Source: Dactylis glomerata (Eukaryota > Streptophyta > Magnoliopsida > Poales > Poaceae). From it: DNA of 64,000 nucleotides. The notes under the pieces were generated by a model. The model worked only from the letters and a program-made list of their open reading frames with translations, was not told the origin of the DNA and searched no databases. Both the position numbers and the translations under genes were made by a program. Positions within the stretch are counted from its first letter, which is position 1. Each line of letters begins with the position of its first letter. Shown piece after piece: positions 48,533-60,255 of the stretch. Location: the NCBI GenBank assembly GCA_007115705.1, contig QXEO01000722.1, positions 3,512,224 to 3,576,223 of the forward strand, read 5' to 3'.

Positions 48533-48590
48533 TGACGAGGGTTGAACTCGACAAATGTCCTAAATGAAGGACTTAGGATCGGGGAGATAG
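48533..48590. repeat. fragment of an LTR of the 43985-46998 family
   Basis: TGACGAGGGTTGAACTCGAC and about 40 further bases match the start of the 465-bp LTRs (43985 and 46534), then the similarity ends. It lies exactly between the end of S2 and the beginning of T3, so it marks a deletion or truncation scar. Confidence 0.65.
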
Positions 48591-48646
48591 GGCGTCGGAT
48601 GAACTCGAAGGTAAATTCAGTCAAACAAGGTGGCTATGAAAGTAAA

Positions 48647-49320
48647 CGTGGGTGTACAACAGTTATCAAGCCAGTTTGCAAATGGCCCCATTTGAAGCTT
48701 TGTACGGAAGAAAGTGTCGTACCCCTCTGAATTGGTCAGAAACCGGAGACAGTCAGATTTTTGGACCAGATATGCTGCAAGAAGCCGAGGAGAAAGTTCG
48801 CATAATTCGTGAATACCTCAAGGCAGCCCAATCAAGACAAAAGAGTTATGCCGACAAGAGACGTCGAGAACTAACCTTCCAGATTGGAGATTTTGTTTAT
48901 CTTAGAGTATCACCTCTCAAGGGAATGCAAAGATTCCAAGTAAAAGGAAAGCTTGCCCCAAGATATATTGGACCCTTCAAGATACTAGACCGCAGAGGAG
49001 AAGTGTCTTATCAGTTGGAAATGCCCCCGGAATTGTCTGAAGTGCACGACGTCTTTCACGTGTCGTTACTTCGGAAATGTCTGGAAGTTCCGGAGAAGCC
49101 CGAGGTCTTCAAGAATATTGATCACCGGTCTGTGGACATCAACAAGGATTTGACCTACCGTGAAGTACCTACCCGTATCCTCGAAGAAGCTTATCGAACC
49201 ACTCGAACCCGAAGCATCAAGTTTCTGAAAGTTCAGTGGAGTAATCACACCGAAGAGGAAGCCACTTGGGAACGAGAAGATTACCTTCAGAAAGAATTTC
49301 CCAATCTTTTCAGTTCTTAA
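48647..49320 (+). pseudogene. T3 integrase C-terminus and chromodomain (5' truncated)
   Basis: The frame begins inside integrase at YNSYQASLQMAPFEALYGRK, just after where the catalytic Glu should be. It continues with the GPDMLQEAEEKVRIIREYLK helix and the C-terminal module FQIGDFVYLRVSPLKGMQRF. The chromodomain closes the protein: PTRILEEAYRTTRTRSIKFL, then KVQWSNHTEEEATWEREDYL, and FPNLFSS before the stop at 49318-49320. Such chromodomains direct insertion toward particular chromatin. The 224-codon stretch is open, in contrast to the gag side of the element. The sequence of the rest of integrase is absent to the left. Confidence 0.85.
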
Positions 49321-49350
49321 TTAGTGAATCTCGAGGACGAGATTCTTTCT

Positions 49351-49362
49351 AAGGGGGGAAGA
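49351..49362 (+). promoter_or_regulatory. polypurine tract of T3
   Basis: AAGGGGGGAAGA directly precedes the LTR start TGTAACAACTC at 49364, after the phrase CTCGAGGACGAGATTC that usually precedes the PPT in Tekay elements. Confidence 0.8.
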
Positions 49363-50321
49363 TTGTAACAACTCAGAATTTGTAATCCAACTCTTATTAA
49401 ATAAAGTGCCAAATTTTGGACCCAAATAAAACTTTTTATTCATTATTCTATGCATACATGTATTTTCTACTCTATGTATTCTATGATTTTATGTGGGTTA
49501 TTTTTGTTTGAGCATTGGTTAGATAATCCTAAGTGAACCAGCAGAATCAATTGAGAAGATAATTAAGAAGCAAAGAAACAAGAAATCAAAATAGGTAAGA
49601 AAGAGATAAAGTTAATAGGATCTAGAAATTGTTATTGACTGCACCACTTTGAGCCATTAGATTAAGAATTCTGTAAATCAAATCAGTATTTTGCCAACTA
49701 GTTGAGCTTAACCAAGTTATGGACTAACTCAACCAACAAAGAGCTACCAAAAATCCAAGTTGGAACATCACTCAAACTTGAGCCAAAGTTTGAATCTGAA
49801 ACAGCAACTATACTCAAATTTGAAATATAAATTTTTGCAAAACTCATTATTTCTCCAGAACAAAAATATGCCTGGGTACCTTATCCAATATGATGAGCAC
49901 CCAAAGTGGCAAATTTGAAAAATTCGAATTTTGAGTTCTTGCAGGCATTTCATCGAACACTGGCAGCAGGAAATCAAATCAAATCAAACTTCACTGTGCT
50001 GCACTGTGCTAGCTCGCTGCAGCCCTGTTGCCATGCCTCTGGACGGTGCCCTGGTCGAACCCAGTCCCCTCTGCCCCGACCCAAGCCCTGGAAGAAGGAG
50101 GAGAAGAGAAGCCAGCACCCCCGGACCCCCGCTCTTCTTCCCAGCAGCCTGCACGTCGACGACCACCCTGCCCTCGCCAGAGGAGACCCACAGGACCCCG
50201 CGGCCGACCCAGCAACCCCCCAGCACGCGAGCATGGCCGCCGTGGCCGGAGAGGCCGTCGCACGCCGCCAGGACCCCCGTGCAGTGAAGCTTTTGGTCGC
50301 CTGGTTCCTCGTCGCCTCGGC

Positions 50322-50330
50322 CTATATAAA
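50322..50330 (+). promoter_or_regulatory. LTR TATA box (T3)
   Basis: CTATATAAACCCC in a GC-rich context. The transcript start is inferred near 50350. No ATG occurs on the plus strand from 50331 to 50596. Confidence 0.7.
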
Positions 50331-50349
50331 CCCCCTCCGATCAAACGGA

Positions 50350-50596
50350 GATACTCACCCAGCCACCAACTACCTCCCAGACATCACCGCTTCTTCCCTC
50401 TCGCTCTGCTTCGCCGTAGCCAACCTCGCCGGCGCAGTACTGGACAGGAGGAGCGCCGCCGCGTTCAAGCATCGGGGAGCGAACTTCTGCAGGGAATCGG
50501 AGGAGGAGGAGCACCGCAGCCGATCCCGATCATCGCCGTCGAGTTTCACTTCCTCTACGCCTCGCCGTCGCCGTCGAACGCCGTCGCTGCTCGCAG
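50350..50596 (+). other. putative AUG-free leader exon 1 of T3
   Basis: GC-rich, without ATG, ending CTGCTCGCAG|GTGAGATCC. The last part (gtcgagtttcacttcctcta) is recognisably similar to the corresponding part of the T1 leader on the minus strand near 8200-8225, also shortly before its donor. The exon is inferred from sequence only. Confidence 0.5.
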
Positions 50597-51481
50597 GTGA
50601 GATCCCGCCCGTGCTGAGGAAGAAGATGACCCTGAGCCGTTGGATCCTGATCGGACGATAGCATACCGATTCGGGTTCGTGATTAGATCTGACAGCGCGA
50701 CCCCACCTGTCAGCATCCATTTTTATTTCTCCCGCCCCGCGCGAAGCGTTTTCTGGGCCGGCCCATTCGGGGTCTGCTCAGGCTGGGCCCGTTTGGCGAG
50801 AAATCGGTCCGATTCGTTTTTAAATTAATTCCCGCCTGTTTTATTTATTTCAAATATGTTTCAGATGGTATTTTCAAATTCAAATTCCTAGAGTTTTATA
50901 AATCCAAATTTAGCAAATAAATATTCATTGGAAAGCTTATAAAATACTCTATCCAATAGTACTGGTTAGATTTCAAAATCAGTTAAGAATAAAATTGGAT
51001 ATGAATAGTGTGACCATAGCTTGTTAAACAATGAAAGATTTCTAGGAAATTATTTAAGCCATCAAAAAATTATAAAAATTAAAATGTGAACTCACTAATA
51101 ACCCCTCTCACTGTTAGTCAACACTAATCTATCCCAAACCCTATTAGTGTGATCACTTAGACCCTAACCCAAACCTATTTGGTAGCATGAAATGATAGAT
51201 CACTAGTGCACCCTTAGAATTAATTGCCCTCATTACCAATTCACTTAGTGAACCCATCCCACTTAAACTTGTCTTAGTACCCCTAAATCAACACCAATGC
51301 TGCACAGGTGCACTACCTATGCCACCTAGTAGAGTAACTAGCTTGCACACTTGAAGAAAAACTTACCATCCAACACTATAAAAATGCAACATGAATGCTT
51401 TGGTTAGCAAACAAAGATGTGTGCTTGGTGTGTTGTTAGCTTGGTGAAGTGATGGTGTGCTTTGTGTTTATTCGTTATTAG

Positions 51482-51565
51482 ACGCTAGTGTTGCCGAGGA
51501 GGATATTGGAGGGGATTATTATTATCAAGAAGAAGAAGAAAACCCCGGACACCTTGCCAACCAAG
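51482..51565 (+). other. putative short leader exon 2 of T3
   Basis: It follows TTCGTTATTAG and ends CCAACCAAG before GCAAGCC. There is no ATG. One frame is acidic (EEDIGGDYYYQEEEENPGH) like the equivalent T4 segment (21637-21708). Confidence 0.45.
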
Positions 51566-52937
51566 GCAAGCCATCTTTTGATTCATACTCCCACTACCTA
51601 GTTTTAATATTGCATTCTACTTGTTTTAAGTAAATTGCATGATTGAATTGCTAGAGTAGAATGATAGAAGCATATTGATGTCTTGATTATCAAGAGCATC
51701 AAGCTGAGTTTATCCAACCCTAGTAGTAGTACTATCACTCAATGTAGTTGCTTAGTCGCTAATAAAAGTTGAGGCTATCTCTGGAGGAACCCCATTTGAG
51801 AGGTGGTGACTTGACATTGAAACTTGAAATGGGAGATTGCTCCTACATGATGGCTTTATGAAAGAAAATAATCTTGACTAAGAACTATGAAATGTATTTC
51901 TCAATTGACAACGAGTGATGTACATGGGTGCCAATTATAACGTACAACCACGTTACCCCTATATGGGAAGGGGCTTAATCTGTAGCTTGTTTATCTTAGT
52001 ATGGGAGGTCTTGCATCAAATCTTCATGGAAGGACTCCACGGGCGGATACTTCTTGACCAGGTGGATTCCACTAACCCGGTCTCCGGGATGGGCATAACT
52101 AGAGGCGCCGGAGCGGGATTCCGTATTCCGGGCTCTAGGGAAGGATCCTATACTAGGATGAGCAAGTGAAAGGTTTTGTTTGATTATCTGAAATCCGCAT
52201 ACCTTTGTGTATGGCGAACCGTGGATTTCTCCCGGCAGATGTATCGAATCTTGTGGGTAAAGTGTACCCCTCTGCAGAGGTTTTCAAACTATTCGAATAG
52301 CCGAGTCCTCGGTCATGGACGGTTGGCAAACTCTACCTGGCTTTTGTCAAGACTAAAAATAACAAGGGTAAACTTGGTGAATGACATGAATTTGAATTGA
52401 CATGACTTGACCGTGATCTTGACACATTGAAGTTCCTCTTTAGAATGAACTTAGAGAACTAAACCTCTTTTCTACCAATGAGCATTCTTGGGAAATAAAA
52501 CTAGCTTTTGCAAACCAACTTAGTGCTTAGTCCACTATACCCAACCTTGCATATCTACTTCATCTTTTCATTTATAAGATGGTTTGCGAGTGCATCCAAT
52601 GTACTCACGGCTGTGTCCCTGGCTATCAACTTGGCCAGACTATGGGGAGGAATACCAGGAGGAAGGGTATGAGGAAGAGTACCAGAACTAAGATCATCTC
52701 CGTGAGTCGCCATTGCCTGTAGGTGAAGGCATGGGCCGAAGACGTTATTTTCCGCTGCTATATTGTGTTGTAATATGACTTGGTCTATATGACCATTGTA
52801 TTTGAACTATCGTATTGTAATGTCTATGGAACTGGTTACCAACTACGTTATGTATATCGCAACAATGGTTCTGGGATTGCGGTGGAATACATAACGGGCA
52901 CTTCGAATTTCTTATCAAATTTGAGGTCGTCACAAGT

Positions 52938-52949
52938 TGGTATCAGAGC
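52938..52949 (+). promoter_or_regulatory. primer-binding site of T3
   Basis: TGGTATCAGAGC lies 3 nt after the LTR end and is complementary to the 3' end of initiator tRNA-Met, the common primer of plant LTR elements. Confidence 0.85.
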
Positions 52950-53134
52950 CTAGGCTGACCATAGGAGACCTTAGTTAGAATGGGCGTTAAAACAAAACCT
53001 TGATAAAAGAAAGATACAAGAACGGTTGCAAAAATTGCTTAGTCTTTCCTCTCTAGTTGCAAAATTTTATACATACTTCAGTTTTGCTTACTTAAAATTT
53101 TGCACACTTGAGTTGATCACTAACTTGAACTAAT

Positions 53135-53148
53135 TTAAAATTTTGTAG
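53135..53148 (+). promoter_or_regulatory. splice-acceptor-like site before the extra ORF
   Basis: AAAATTTTGTAG is followed at once by ATGGCC (53149). If used with the GC-type donor at 51566 it removes the LTR end and PBS and places the ORF start at the new exon boundary. Confidence 0.45.
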
Positions 53149-53598
53149 ATGGCCCTGGTATTCACTGAGCAGTACCAGTTGGGCCAAGGTGGCAGCCTTT
53201 GTTTCGAGCGCGACCTCACCACCTTGACCTTGTTCCTGAACCGGTTGTACCCGGAGTTCAAGGGAGCCGTGCTCAATGAGCACCCGGATGGAGAGCTACG
53301 GTGGCTCATCCGAGCTAGTTGCCGTGGCAAGAAGGGGATGTTGGGTTCTCCAAGGGTCAAGTTTGAGCTTGTGGAGAACACTTGGGCCGATGGTTTGGTC
53401 CGAGCGATGCAGGAGATGCACGCCCGCTTGTGCGGACTGCATGTTGAGGAGGTTCAGGGAGGACGCTTCAAGGACTTTGCTCGGCGTGATGCGGATGGAC
53501 GTCCCGCAAACATGCCCGGGCAGAATGAGCCGAGTACCTACATCGACCACATGGACTTCTTGCTGTACTCCACTCAGCAGGAGGCCGACCGTGCCCGT
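53149..53598 (+). pseudogene. T3 extra ORF upstream of gag, 5' part
   Basis: It starts at ATG 53149 (MALVFTEQYQLGQGGSLCFE). The 150 codons to 53598 are open and look like a globular domain, with the segments LFLNRLYPEFKGAVLNEHPD, LRWLIRASCRGKKGMLGSPR and MDFLLYSTQQEADRAR. I do not recognise the fold. The Copia element is inserted exactly after the codon for the last Arg, and the ORF continues at 61974. It lies between PBS and gag, where Tekay elements do not always have a gene. Extra ORFs upstream of gag have been described in some plant Gypsy elements. Confidence 0.7.
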
Positions 53599-55317
53599 TG
53601 AAGGAAATATGCCCTAGAGGCAATAATAAGATTGTTATTATCATATTTCTTGTTCATGATAATGTTTATACTCCATGCTATAATTGTATTAAGCGGAAAC
53701 ATTAATACTTGTGTGGTTTATGAACAACACCGTGTCCCTAGTACGCCTCTATGGACTAGCTCATTGATTAATGATGGTTAAGGTTTCCTAACCATAGACA
53801 TGAGTTGTCAATTAATAATGAGATCATATCATTAGGAGAATGATGTGATGGACAGACCCAAATAAAGCAGAGCAATTAGATCGTGTCATCGTGTTCATCT
53901 TTGCGAAGCTTTTCCTATGTCATGTATTGTATTCCTTAGACCATGAGATAATACAACTCCCTAGTATCGGAAGAAAGCTTTGAAGTCATCAAACGTCATC
54001 CTATGTGAGGGTGATAATAAAGGTGTCTCTCAGGTGATCGGAAAGTACTTGTTGGGTTGTATGTATCGAGATGGAATTTGTCCCTCCCAAGTCGGAGAGA
54101 TATACTTCGGGCCCACTCGGTAATCGATATCAACACCGCTTGCAAGCATGTGGTTAAGGAGTTAATCACAAAGTGATATCGGATTACGGAACGAGTAAAG
54201 TACTTGCTGTGAACGAGATTGAACTAGGTATGGCGATACCGACGATCAAATCTCGGGCGAGTAAAATATCGTGTGACGAAGGGAATACATATACGGGATT
54301 AATTGAATCCTGACATCGTGGTTCATCGATATGATCATCGATGAATATGTGGGAGTCAATATGGGTTTCCAGATCCCGCTTGATTATTGATAGAAGATCA
54401 TGTCTCATATTCTCGAACCCGTAGGGTCACACACTTAACGTGTATCGATGCTAGGATAGAATGGATAATTGGTTTATGAGTTTTAGTTCGGAGTCTCGGA
54501 TGAGATCCAGGACGTCACGAGAGGTTCCGGAATGGTCCGGAGAATAAGATTCATATAAAGGAAAGCAGTTTTTGGATTCCGGAAAGGTTTCGGAGTTTAT
54601 CGGTATTGTACCGGAAGGTTCTAGAAGGTTCCGGAGTGGGACCAACGTGGGCCCACTTGACGGAGGCCTGCGTGGGCCTAAGGGGAAGTGCCCTGGCCGC
54701 CCTGGGCCAGGCGCACAAGGCCCCTAAGGCCCAGCCGGCCAGCCCAAGGGGAAACCCTAAGGGAGTCTTCAAAGAAGGAAGGGGGGAAACTTGCCCCCCA
54801 CTCTTCCTACTCCAAGTCGGCTAGGGTTTGGGGAGAGGCCAAGCTGGCCGGCCACCCCTCTATATATAGGGGGGCAAGGGCGCAGCCCTCTCTACCCCTA
54901 ACCCAAACCCTAGCCGCCAACTGCTGCCCTCCCTCTCTCTCTCTCGCGACTGCGCGTAGGCGAAGCCCTGCCGCAGAAACTCTCCACCATAAGCACCACG
55001 CCGTCGTGCTGCTGATCCAATCTATCTCTCCACCATACTTGCTGGACCAAGGAAGGAGGAGACGTCGCTGCACCGCACGTGTGCAACTCTCGGAGGCGCC
55101 GCCACTTGCGGCGTAGGATCGGATCGGATCGCGAGGAGGAGACGGCGAGTACGACTACGTCAACCACGTTCTATTGAACGTTTCCGCTGTGCGAATCTTC
55201 AAGGGTATGAAGATCTCATCTACCTCTCTCGTTGATTACATCTCCTAGATTAGATCTTGGCTTTCTTGTTCGCATCCGTAGGAAATTTTTTGATTTACTA
55301 TGCTGCGAAACCCTTCA
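53599..55317 (+). repeat. 5' LTR of the Copia element
   Basis: It starts TGAAGGAAATATGCCC. It has a TATA box CTATATATAGG at 54860-54870, an AUG-poor leader with a CT microsatellite (about 54930-54947) and ends CTGCGAAACCCTTCA. The ORFs on either strand here lack domains. Confidence 0.9.
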
Positions 55318-55318
55318 G

Positions 55319-55330
55319 TGGTATCAGAGC
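55319..55330 (+). promoter_or_regulatory. primer-binding site of the Copia element
   Basis: TGGTATCAGAGC lies one base after the LTR end, an initiator tRNA-Met type PBS. Confidence 0.9.
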
Positions 55331-56699
55331 TAGATCTATGCGTAGATGTGTTTCACGAGTAGAACGCAACATGCTTGTTGCGGGCGTTGATGTTTTCTGT
55401 TGCAAACCTCTTGTTGTGTATTTCTTATGGCGCGGTATAGTGAGATCGAAGCGGTCCAGGCCAACTTTACGCGACCGCGTTCGCGAGACCGGCTCCGCAC
55501 TTGACGTGTGGCTTGTTCCACACATGCGGCTGGTGGATGCCAGTTTCTCTCACTATAGTAGTCATGGGACTTACATCGGATGTTAGCAACCATAATATCA
55601 CCGTTGTGGCTTTTCGTAGGTAAGAATCGTTCTTAGCTTGCTACTCCCATAAGCCACGTAAAACATGCAACAACAAAGTAGAGGCGTCTAACTTGTTTTT
55701 GCAGGGAGTGTTTTGTGATATGGTATGGCCCAAGACATGTGAGTATGAATTGAGTTGTATGCAATGATCATGTTTTGTAATCTTTCACGACTTGCATGTC
55801 GATGAGTTCACAACCGGCAGGAGCCATATGGTTGTCTTTATAATTGTGTATGACCTGCGTGTCAACTTCTTATACGCCATGTAATAGCTTTACTTTATCG
55901 CTAAGTAGTTAGCAATAGTTGTAGTTGCTATTCGTGGTGGAGGCAATCATGGTGGAGTGATGGAGATCATGCCGGCGCGCACAAGATGGAGATCATGGCG
56001 CGGAGATTGGCTATACCATGTCACATAAAATTATATGCATGTGATGTTTATCCTTTTATGTATCTTATTATGCTTAGATCGCGACGGTAGCATTATAAGA
56101 TGATTCCTCACTTAAAGATCAAGATAAAATTGTGTTCTCCCCTCGTATGCCGTTGCGAAAGTTCGTCGTGTTCAAGCATCTCGTGATGATCGGGTGCTAT
56201 AAACTCTACGTTCACATACAACGGGTGCAAGCCAGTTTTGCACATGCGGAAATACTTGGGTTTGACTTGACGAGCCTAGCATGTACAGACATGGCCTCGG
56301 AACACAGGACCGAAAGGTCAAGCATGAGTCATATGGATGATATGATCAACATGTTGATGTTCACCATTAAAGCTACATCATTCACGTGATGATCGGTCTC
56401 GGTGTAGTGAATTTGGATCATGCTTCACTAAACAACTTTGAGGGATGTTGAATTTAGTGGGAGTTCATTAGTAATTTGATTAACTTGAACTAATTATCTT
56501 GAACTAAATCTTGTTGTATTTGCATAAGTCGTTGTAGTCTTTGGCAACCGTTTCCCACCGACACTTAGCTTAATTGAGTTAAAAGAACTATAGAATTCTG
56601 GATAATCACTTTTCGGTCTAGTGCCGTTTAGTTAGAATGTCAAGACTAAAGATTAAGTCCTATTGCAAACTTTAGCAAACCTTGCTTGCTCCATACGAT
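55331..56699 (+). other. untranslated or unrecognisable 5' interior of the Copia element
   Basis: It follows the PBS; no coding domain is seen. An 85-codon ORF at 56132-56389 has no recognisable motif. This is probably leader and eroded gag start. Confidence 0.5.
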
Positions 56700-57430
56700 T
56701 TAATAAATTGTATTAATCTAAGAGCAACGATTCAAGTTTAGTATCTAAAGATCATATGTTTGCCTTCATGATAAATTGATCTTCAAAATTGTTTGAGAAT
56801 CAAAGTGATCATCGAGCTGAAAGAATTGTTTCAGAAACAAATAAGAAGTGAAAGATATTTGATATCTAAACTTTGATTGTTTGCAAAATGATGAAGTATA
56901 ATTTAGTAAAAGAACATATGCTCATATTGTATGACTATATGCGAAGATTGAAGATGCTAGGCATCCCGATCACCCAAAAGTTTGGGAACTAATATTATAC
57001 TTGCATTTCCTTAAAGCTATAGTAGTTTCATCATGAAAGATGTCATGATAGGATGAATGAAAAGGTATCGGCTAAATTGTTTTGCTATACCAAAAGAATA
57101 CTAAAGAATGGAATCTGGAAGAATACCAATCATATGATGATGGCGATCCACTTCAAAGTGCAAAATCCAAGGCTATTAGTATTTGACTAACATCCTTTGG
57201 ACTATGTGTCAAATGATTGATGCCACTATTGATGTCGATAGATTCTTCTAAAAGGAGAGGAAATGCTAAATAGGATCTGCAAAATTATTTGGTAGAAAAA
57301 GGAAAAGACTGGAATTGTCCAGCTCAGGTATATAAATGATATACATGTTATAGATGTATTCTTTGCTAGTTAACAATGTAATTCTTGGGTATTGGATACT
57401 GATTGTTGGTATGAAATGTCATACAAAGCA
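56700..57430 (+). pseudogene. Copia gag and protease remnants
   Basis: Scattered phrases in changing frames resemble Copia gag, such as YNLVKEHMLILYDYMRRLKM near 56895-56955. Near 57385 the phrase SWVLDT (with frameshifts around it) resembles the start of the Copia protease. No frame longer than about 40 codons stays open. Confidence 0.5.
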
Positions 57431-57659
57431 ACAATACAAGAACTACGATGGCCTAAGTAACTAGTAAAAGAATATGGTAACAATGCGCATCGAGAACAAA
57501 TAAAGTGTTATTGTGTTTTCGTCGCATCAAACCTAGCCTTCAAGATATTTCATGAACTTAATAATTGTTATTTGTTCTGGTATTATGGAACAATGTTGTT
57601 CAAATTATTACCGTCTTCCATAATCGATGGATAGATTATTATATCTTGTTGGTGAAATA

Positions 57660-58560
57660 GACATTTATAACACTGATGCTAAAGGTCGCAAGACAAAACA
57701 AATTTCACTTATATGTGACACCGCCGTTTAAGTCATATTGGAAACAAAACATGAAAGAAATTCTATATTGATAGATTTTCGAGTCATTTGATTTTGAATT
57801 GATTGACGCTTGTGAGACTTTTCCTAAAGATGATTAAACTCCGTTCATGGGCCATGGACAGAACAAGCGACTAACTAAATGGAGATCGTACATGTTGATG
57901 TATGTAGTCCATGGTGTGAAGTCGATCATGGTGTATTTTCTATTTCATCAATGACTCGAATAGATGTATGGTATATCTACTGATGAGATAGAAGTATGAA
58001 ACAATTGAAATTGTTCAATTTATGAAGTGAAATTATTGTAACAAGAAAATTCAAGTTTTTATGATTGGATCATAAAGAAGAATATTTGAGTTACAAGTTT
58101 AGCAAACATCTAAGAGTTAGAGGAATTGTTCCACAAACTTGCATCATGATAAACACCATAGGAGTATGGAGTTTTCGATGGATGTAATCAAACCTTGTTT
58201 GACATGGTTAGATCAATGATGAAATAAACTACCAATATAATTTGTGGATTATGCTTTAGAGACTACCGCTTTTCACTGAATAGAGCCATCATAATCCGCG
58301 AAATGACACCATACAAGTTATAGTTGTCTTTTCTTGAATTTTGGTATGCAAGGCATATGTGTAAAATGTTTACAACCAAAATTGGATTAGTAAGTTTTGT
58401 AGGTTATCCCAAAGAATGTCGATGGGTATTCCTTCTACTATGAACCCAAACACATAGTGATTGTCACTAAAAGAAGTGAATTTCTTATGAAGGAGTTTTT
58501 CGCGAAAGGTTTAAGTGGGAGGAAGATAGAACTTGATGAGGTTATTGAATCTGAGCAAGA
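57660..58560 (+). pseudogene. Copia integrase remnant
   Basis: Phrases of the pre-integrase zinc-binding segment occur near 57700-57890, and the end of integrase near 58400-58560. There GYPKECRW (like the GYPKETKGY of relatives) and a later KVELDEVIE-type phrase are seen. The catalytic core between them is largely lost and the frame is full of stops. Confidence 0.55.
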
Positions 58561-58735
58561 TGATCAGAGTAGCGCAGCACCAGAAATGTTCTGGAAGCGG
58601 CAACTACATTCATAGCTCACGCGTCTACAATATGTTGTAGTCACGACATCGAAGTTCCTATTTAACCAAGTTGGTCGTAATCAAATAGCAAGATTTGAGG
58701 ACGAGATATTATTAGATAATAGTAACCAACAATAT

Positions 58736-59130
58736 ACAAAGAAGCGATGATGGGCCCTGACTTCGTCATATGAATTATTCTAGCAACAATTACATATGAG
58801 ATATGTTAGTTGAATAAACGAAACAACGTTCCTCTACGGAATGCACACCAAGGACGTGTACCTGACACGACCCAATGGGTTTTGTTGATTCAAAGGTTGC
58901 TAGATATGTATGCAAACTTCTATGGTAGAAGTAAGCATAGCGAAGTTGGAATCTTCAATGATGAAAATGTTAAAGTGTTAATTTCATCAAGATATTTGAA
59001 GATGCTTGTATTACAAGAAAGTAAGTGGGAGCGCTAAGACATATTTCTAATGCTTTATGTAGATGACATATCGTTCATTGGAAATTATGTGTTTTTCTTG
59101 ATATTGTTAAGTTTTCATTAAAATTAGTTT
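58736..59130 (+). pseudogene. Copia reverse transcriptase remnant
   Basis: YKEAMMGPD near 58737 resembles the beginning of Copia RT. After a deletion, TFLYGMHTKDVYLTRPNGF follows near 58830 and then KKVSGSAKTYF near 59020. The active-site phrase LYVDDI is intact at 59053-59070. Stops and frameshifts surround it. Confidence 0.65.
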
Positions 59131-59599
59131 TTGATGAAAGACTTAGGTAAAACCAGAATATTAAGCATCAATGTCTATACAGATAGATTGAGGCACTAAT
59201 ATAGTTTTGCCAGAGTACATAGATGAAATATTGAATTTGTTCAATATGGAAACAATAAGAATGGTTCTTGTTGCATGGAAGAGGTTGGAGCAAGAATCAA
59301 TTGTTTTGACACTTGATGAGTGAAACCACAGAATGATTTTATCAATCTTGTATACCATGATATGTAGATCCAGATGTGTCCAATGCTCTAAAGGTTATAG
59401 CATTCATATGATGATTGTTGGACAATAGTAAAGATATTCTTATGCACTTTCGAAGAAAGTAAGAATATATTCTGTATGCAGAAGTGACAAATGGTTCATT
59501 GTAATGAGTTACATTGGCTTTTGTCACACATACAAGTAAAATTTTATCCAATTTAAGCTATTGTTTGAGTTAGAAGGTGGCATAATAAGATGGAAGAAA

Positions 59600-59970
59600 T
59601 TTCCATGATAACTTGGGATGAGTTCCAATGTTAATATTGTGGCGGACACTGCAACGAGGGCTAAGTATATAATCGCTTTAGAGTGGCATAAAAGATGCAA
59701 AGTAGATAGTGATAATCCAACTTTTTATGTGCACTGTCGTCTAGGTCATATTGGCTTAAACGCATGAAAGAAACTCCATTCTGATGGATTTTTGGAGTCT
59801 CTTGATTTTGAATCATTTGACACGTGCAAGCCATGCCTCATGGGCAAGATGATCAAAAACCCGTTCTCCAGATAATGGAGCGAGCAACGGACTTATTGGA
59901 AATCATACATACCGATGTGTGCAGACCAATGAGTATTTCGACGCACGTGGATATCGCTATTTTTCTAAGT
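59600..59970 (+). pseudogene. Copia RNase H end followed by a second pre-integrase segment
   Basis: ADTATRAKYIIALEW near 59643-59686 resembles the last RNase H motif. It is followed at 59730-59960 by a better preserved pre-integrase and integrase start: HCRLGHIGLK, FLESLDFESFDTCKPCLMGK and ATDLLEIIHTDVCRPMSIST. In Copia this belongs upstream of RT, and a first, poorer copy is at 57690. The interior is therefore rearranged or chimeric. Confidence 0.6.
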
Positions 59971-60255
59971 GTGCTAGTACTATGTAGTTCTATTGTATGA
60001 CAATAGTGACAACATAGTCTCGGCCAAGAAACAAGGTCTCACCAGAAGACCAAGTTTATAATTCGACATCTCATATCAGATGATAATGCAGTGCTGACGC
60101 AAAAGAATATGCAAATACAAAACAGGATCTGAAAGTGTCAGAGCCCGTAGATAAGGTTTACCACGTGCAGACGCGTAGTGAAGAACACCGGATTGCCATA
60201 GGTGTTAAATGCGCAAGTATGAACTAGATTATTGACTCAGTGGCAAGTGGGAGAC

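Larger units (their letters stand above)
49364..52934 (+). repeat. LTR of T3 (3.57 kb)
   Basis: It starts TGTAACAACTC after the PPT and ends GGTCGTCACA before the PBS. It contains a GC-rich block 49980-50810, a TATA box at 50322, a donor-like site at 50597, an AT-rich segment and a second exon-like segment 51482-51565. The segment 51930-52930 corresponds to the T1 5' LTR (reverse) and the end of T4. ORFs through the GC-rich block (for example 49906-50661) overlap the promoter and lack domains. Confidence 0.85.

Noticed and set aside
49906..50661. 251-codon ORF with a gene-like base composition
   Set aside because: It runs across the LTR TATA box (50322) and donor site (50597) of T3, so it cannot be a normal transcript; no domain is seen.
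54551..55167. ORFs in the Copia LTR, repeated at 61228-61818
   Set aside because: They are duplicated only because the LTR is duplicated; they cross the TATA box and CT microsatellite and have no domain.
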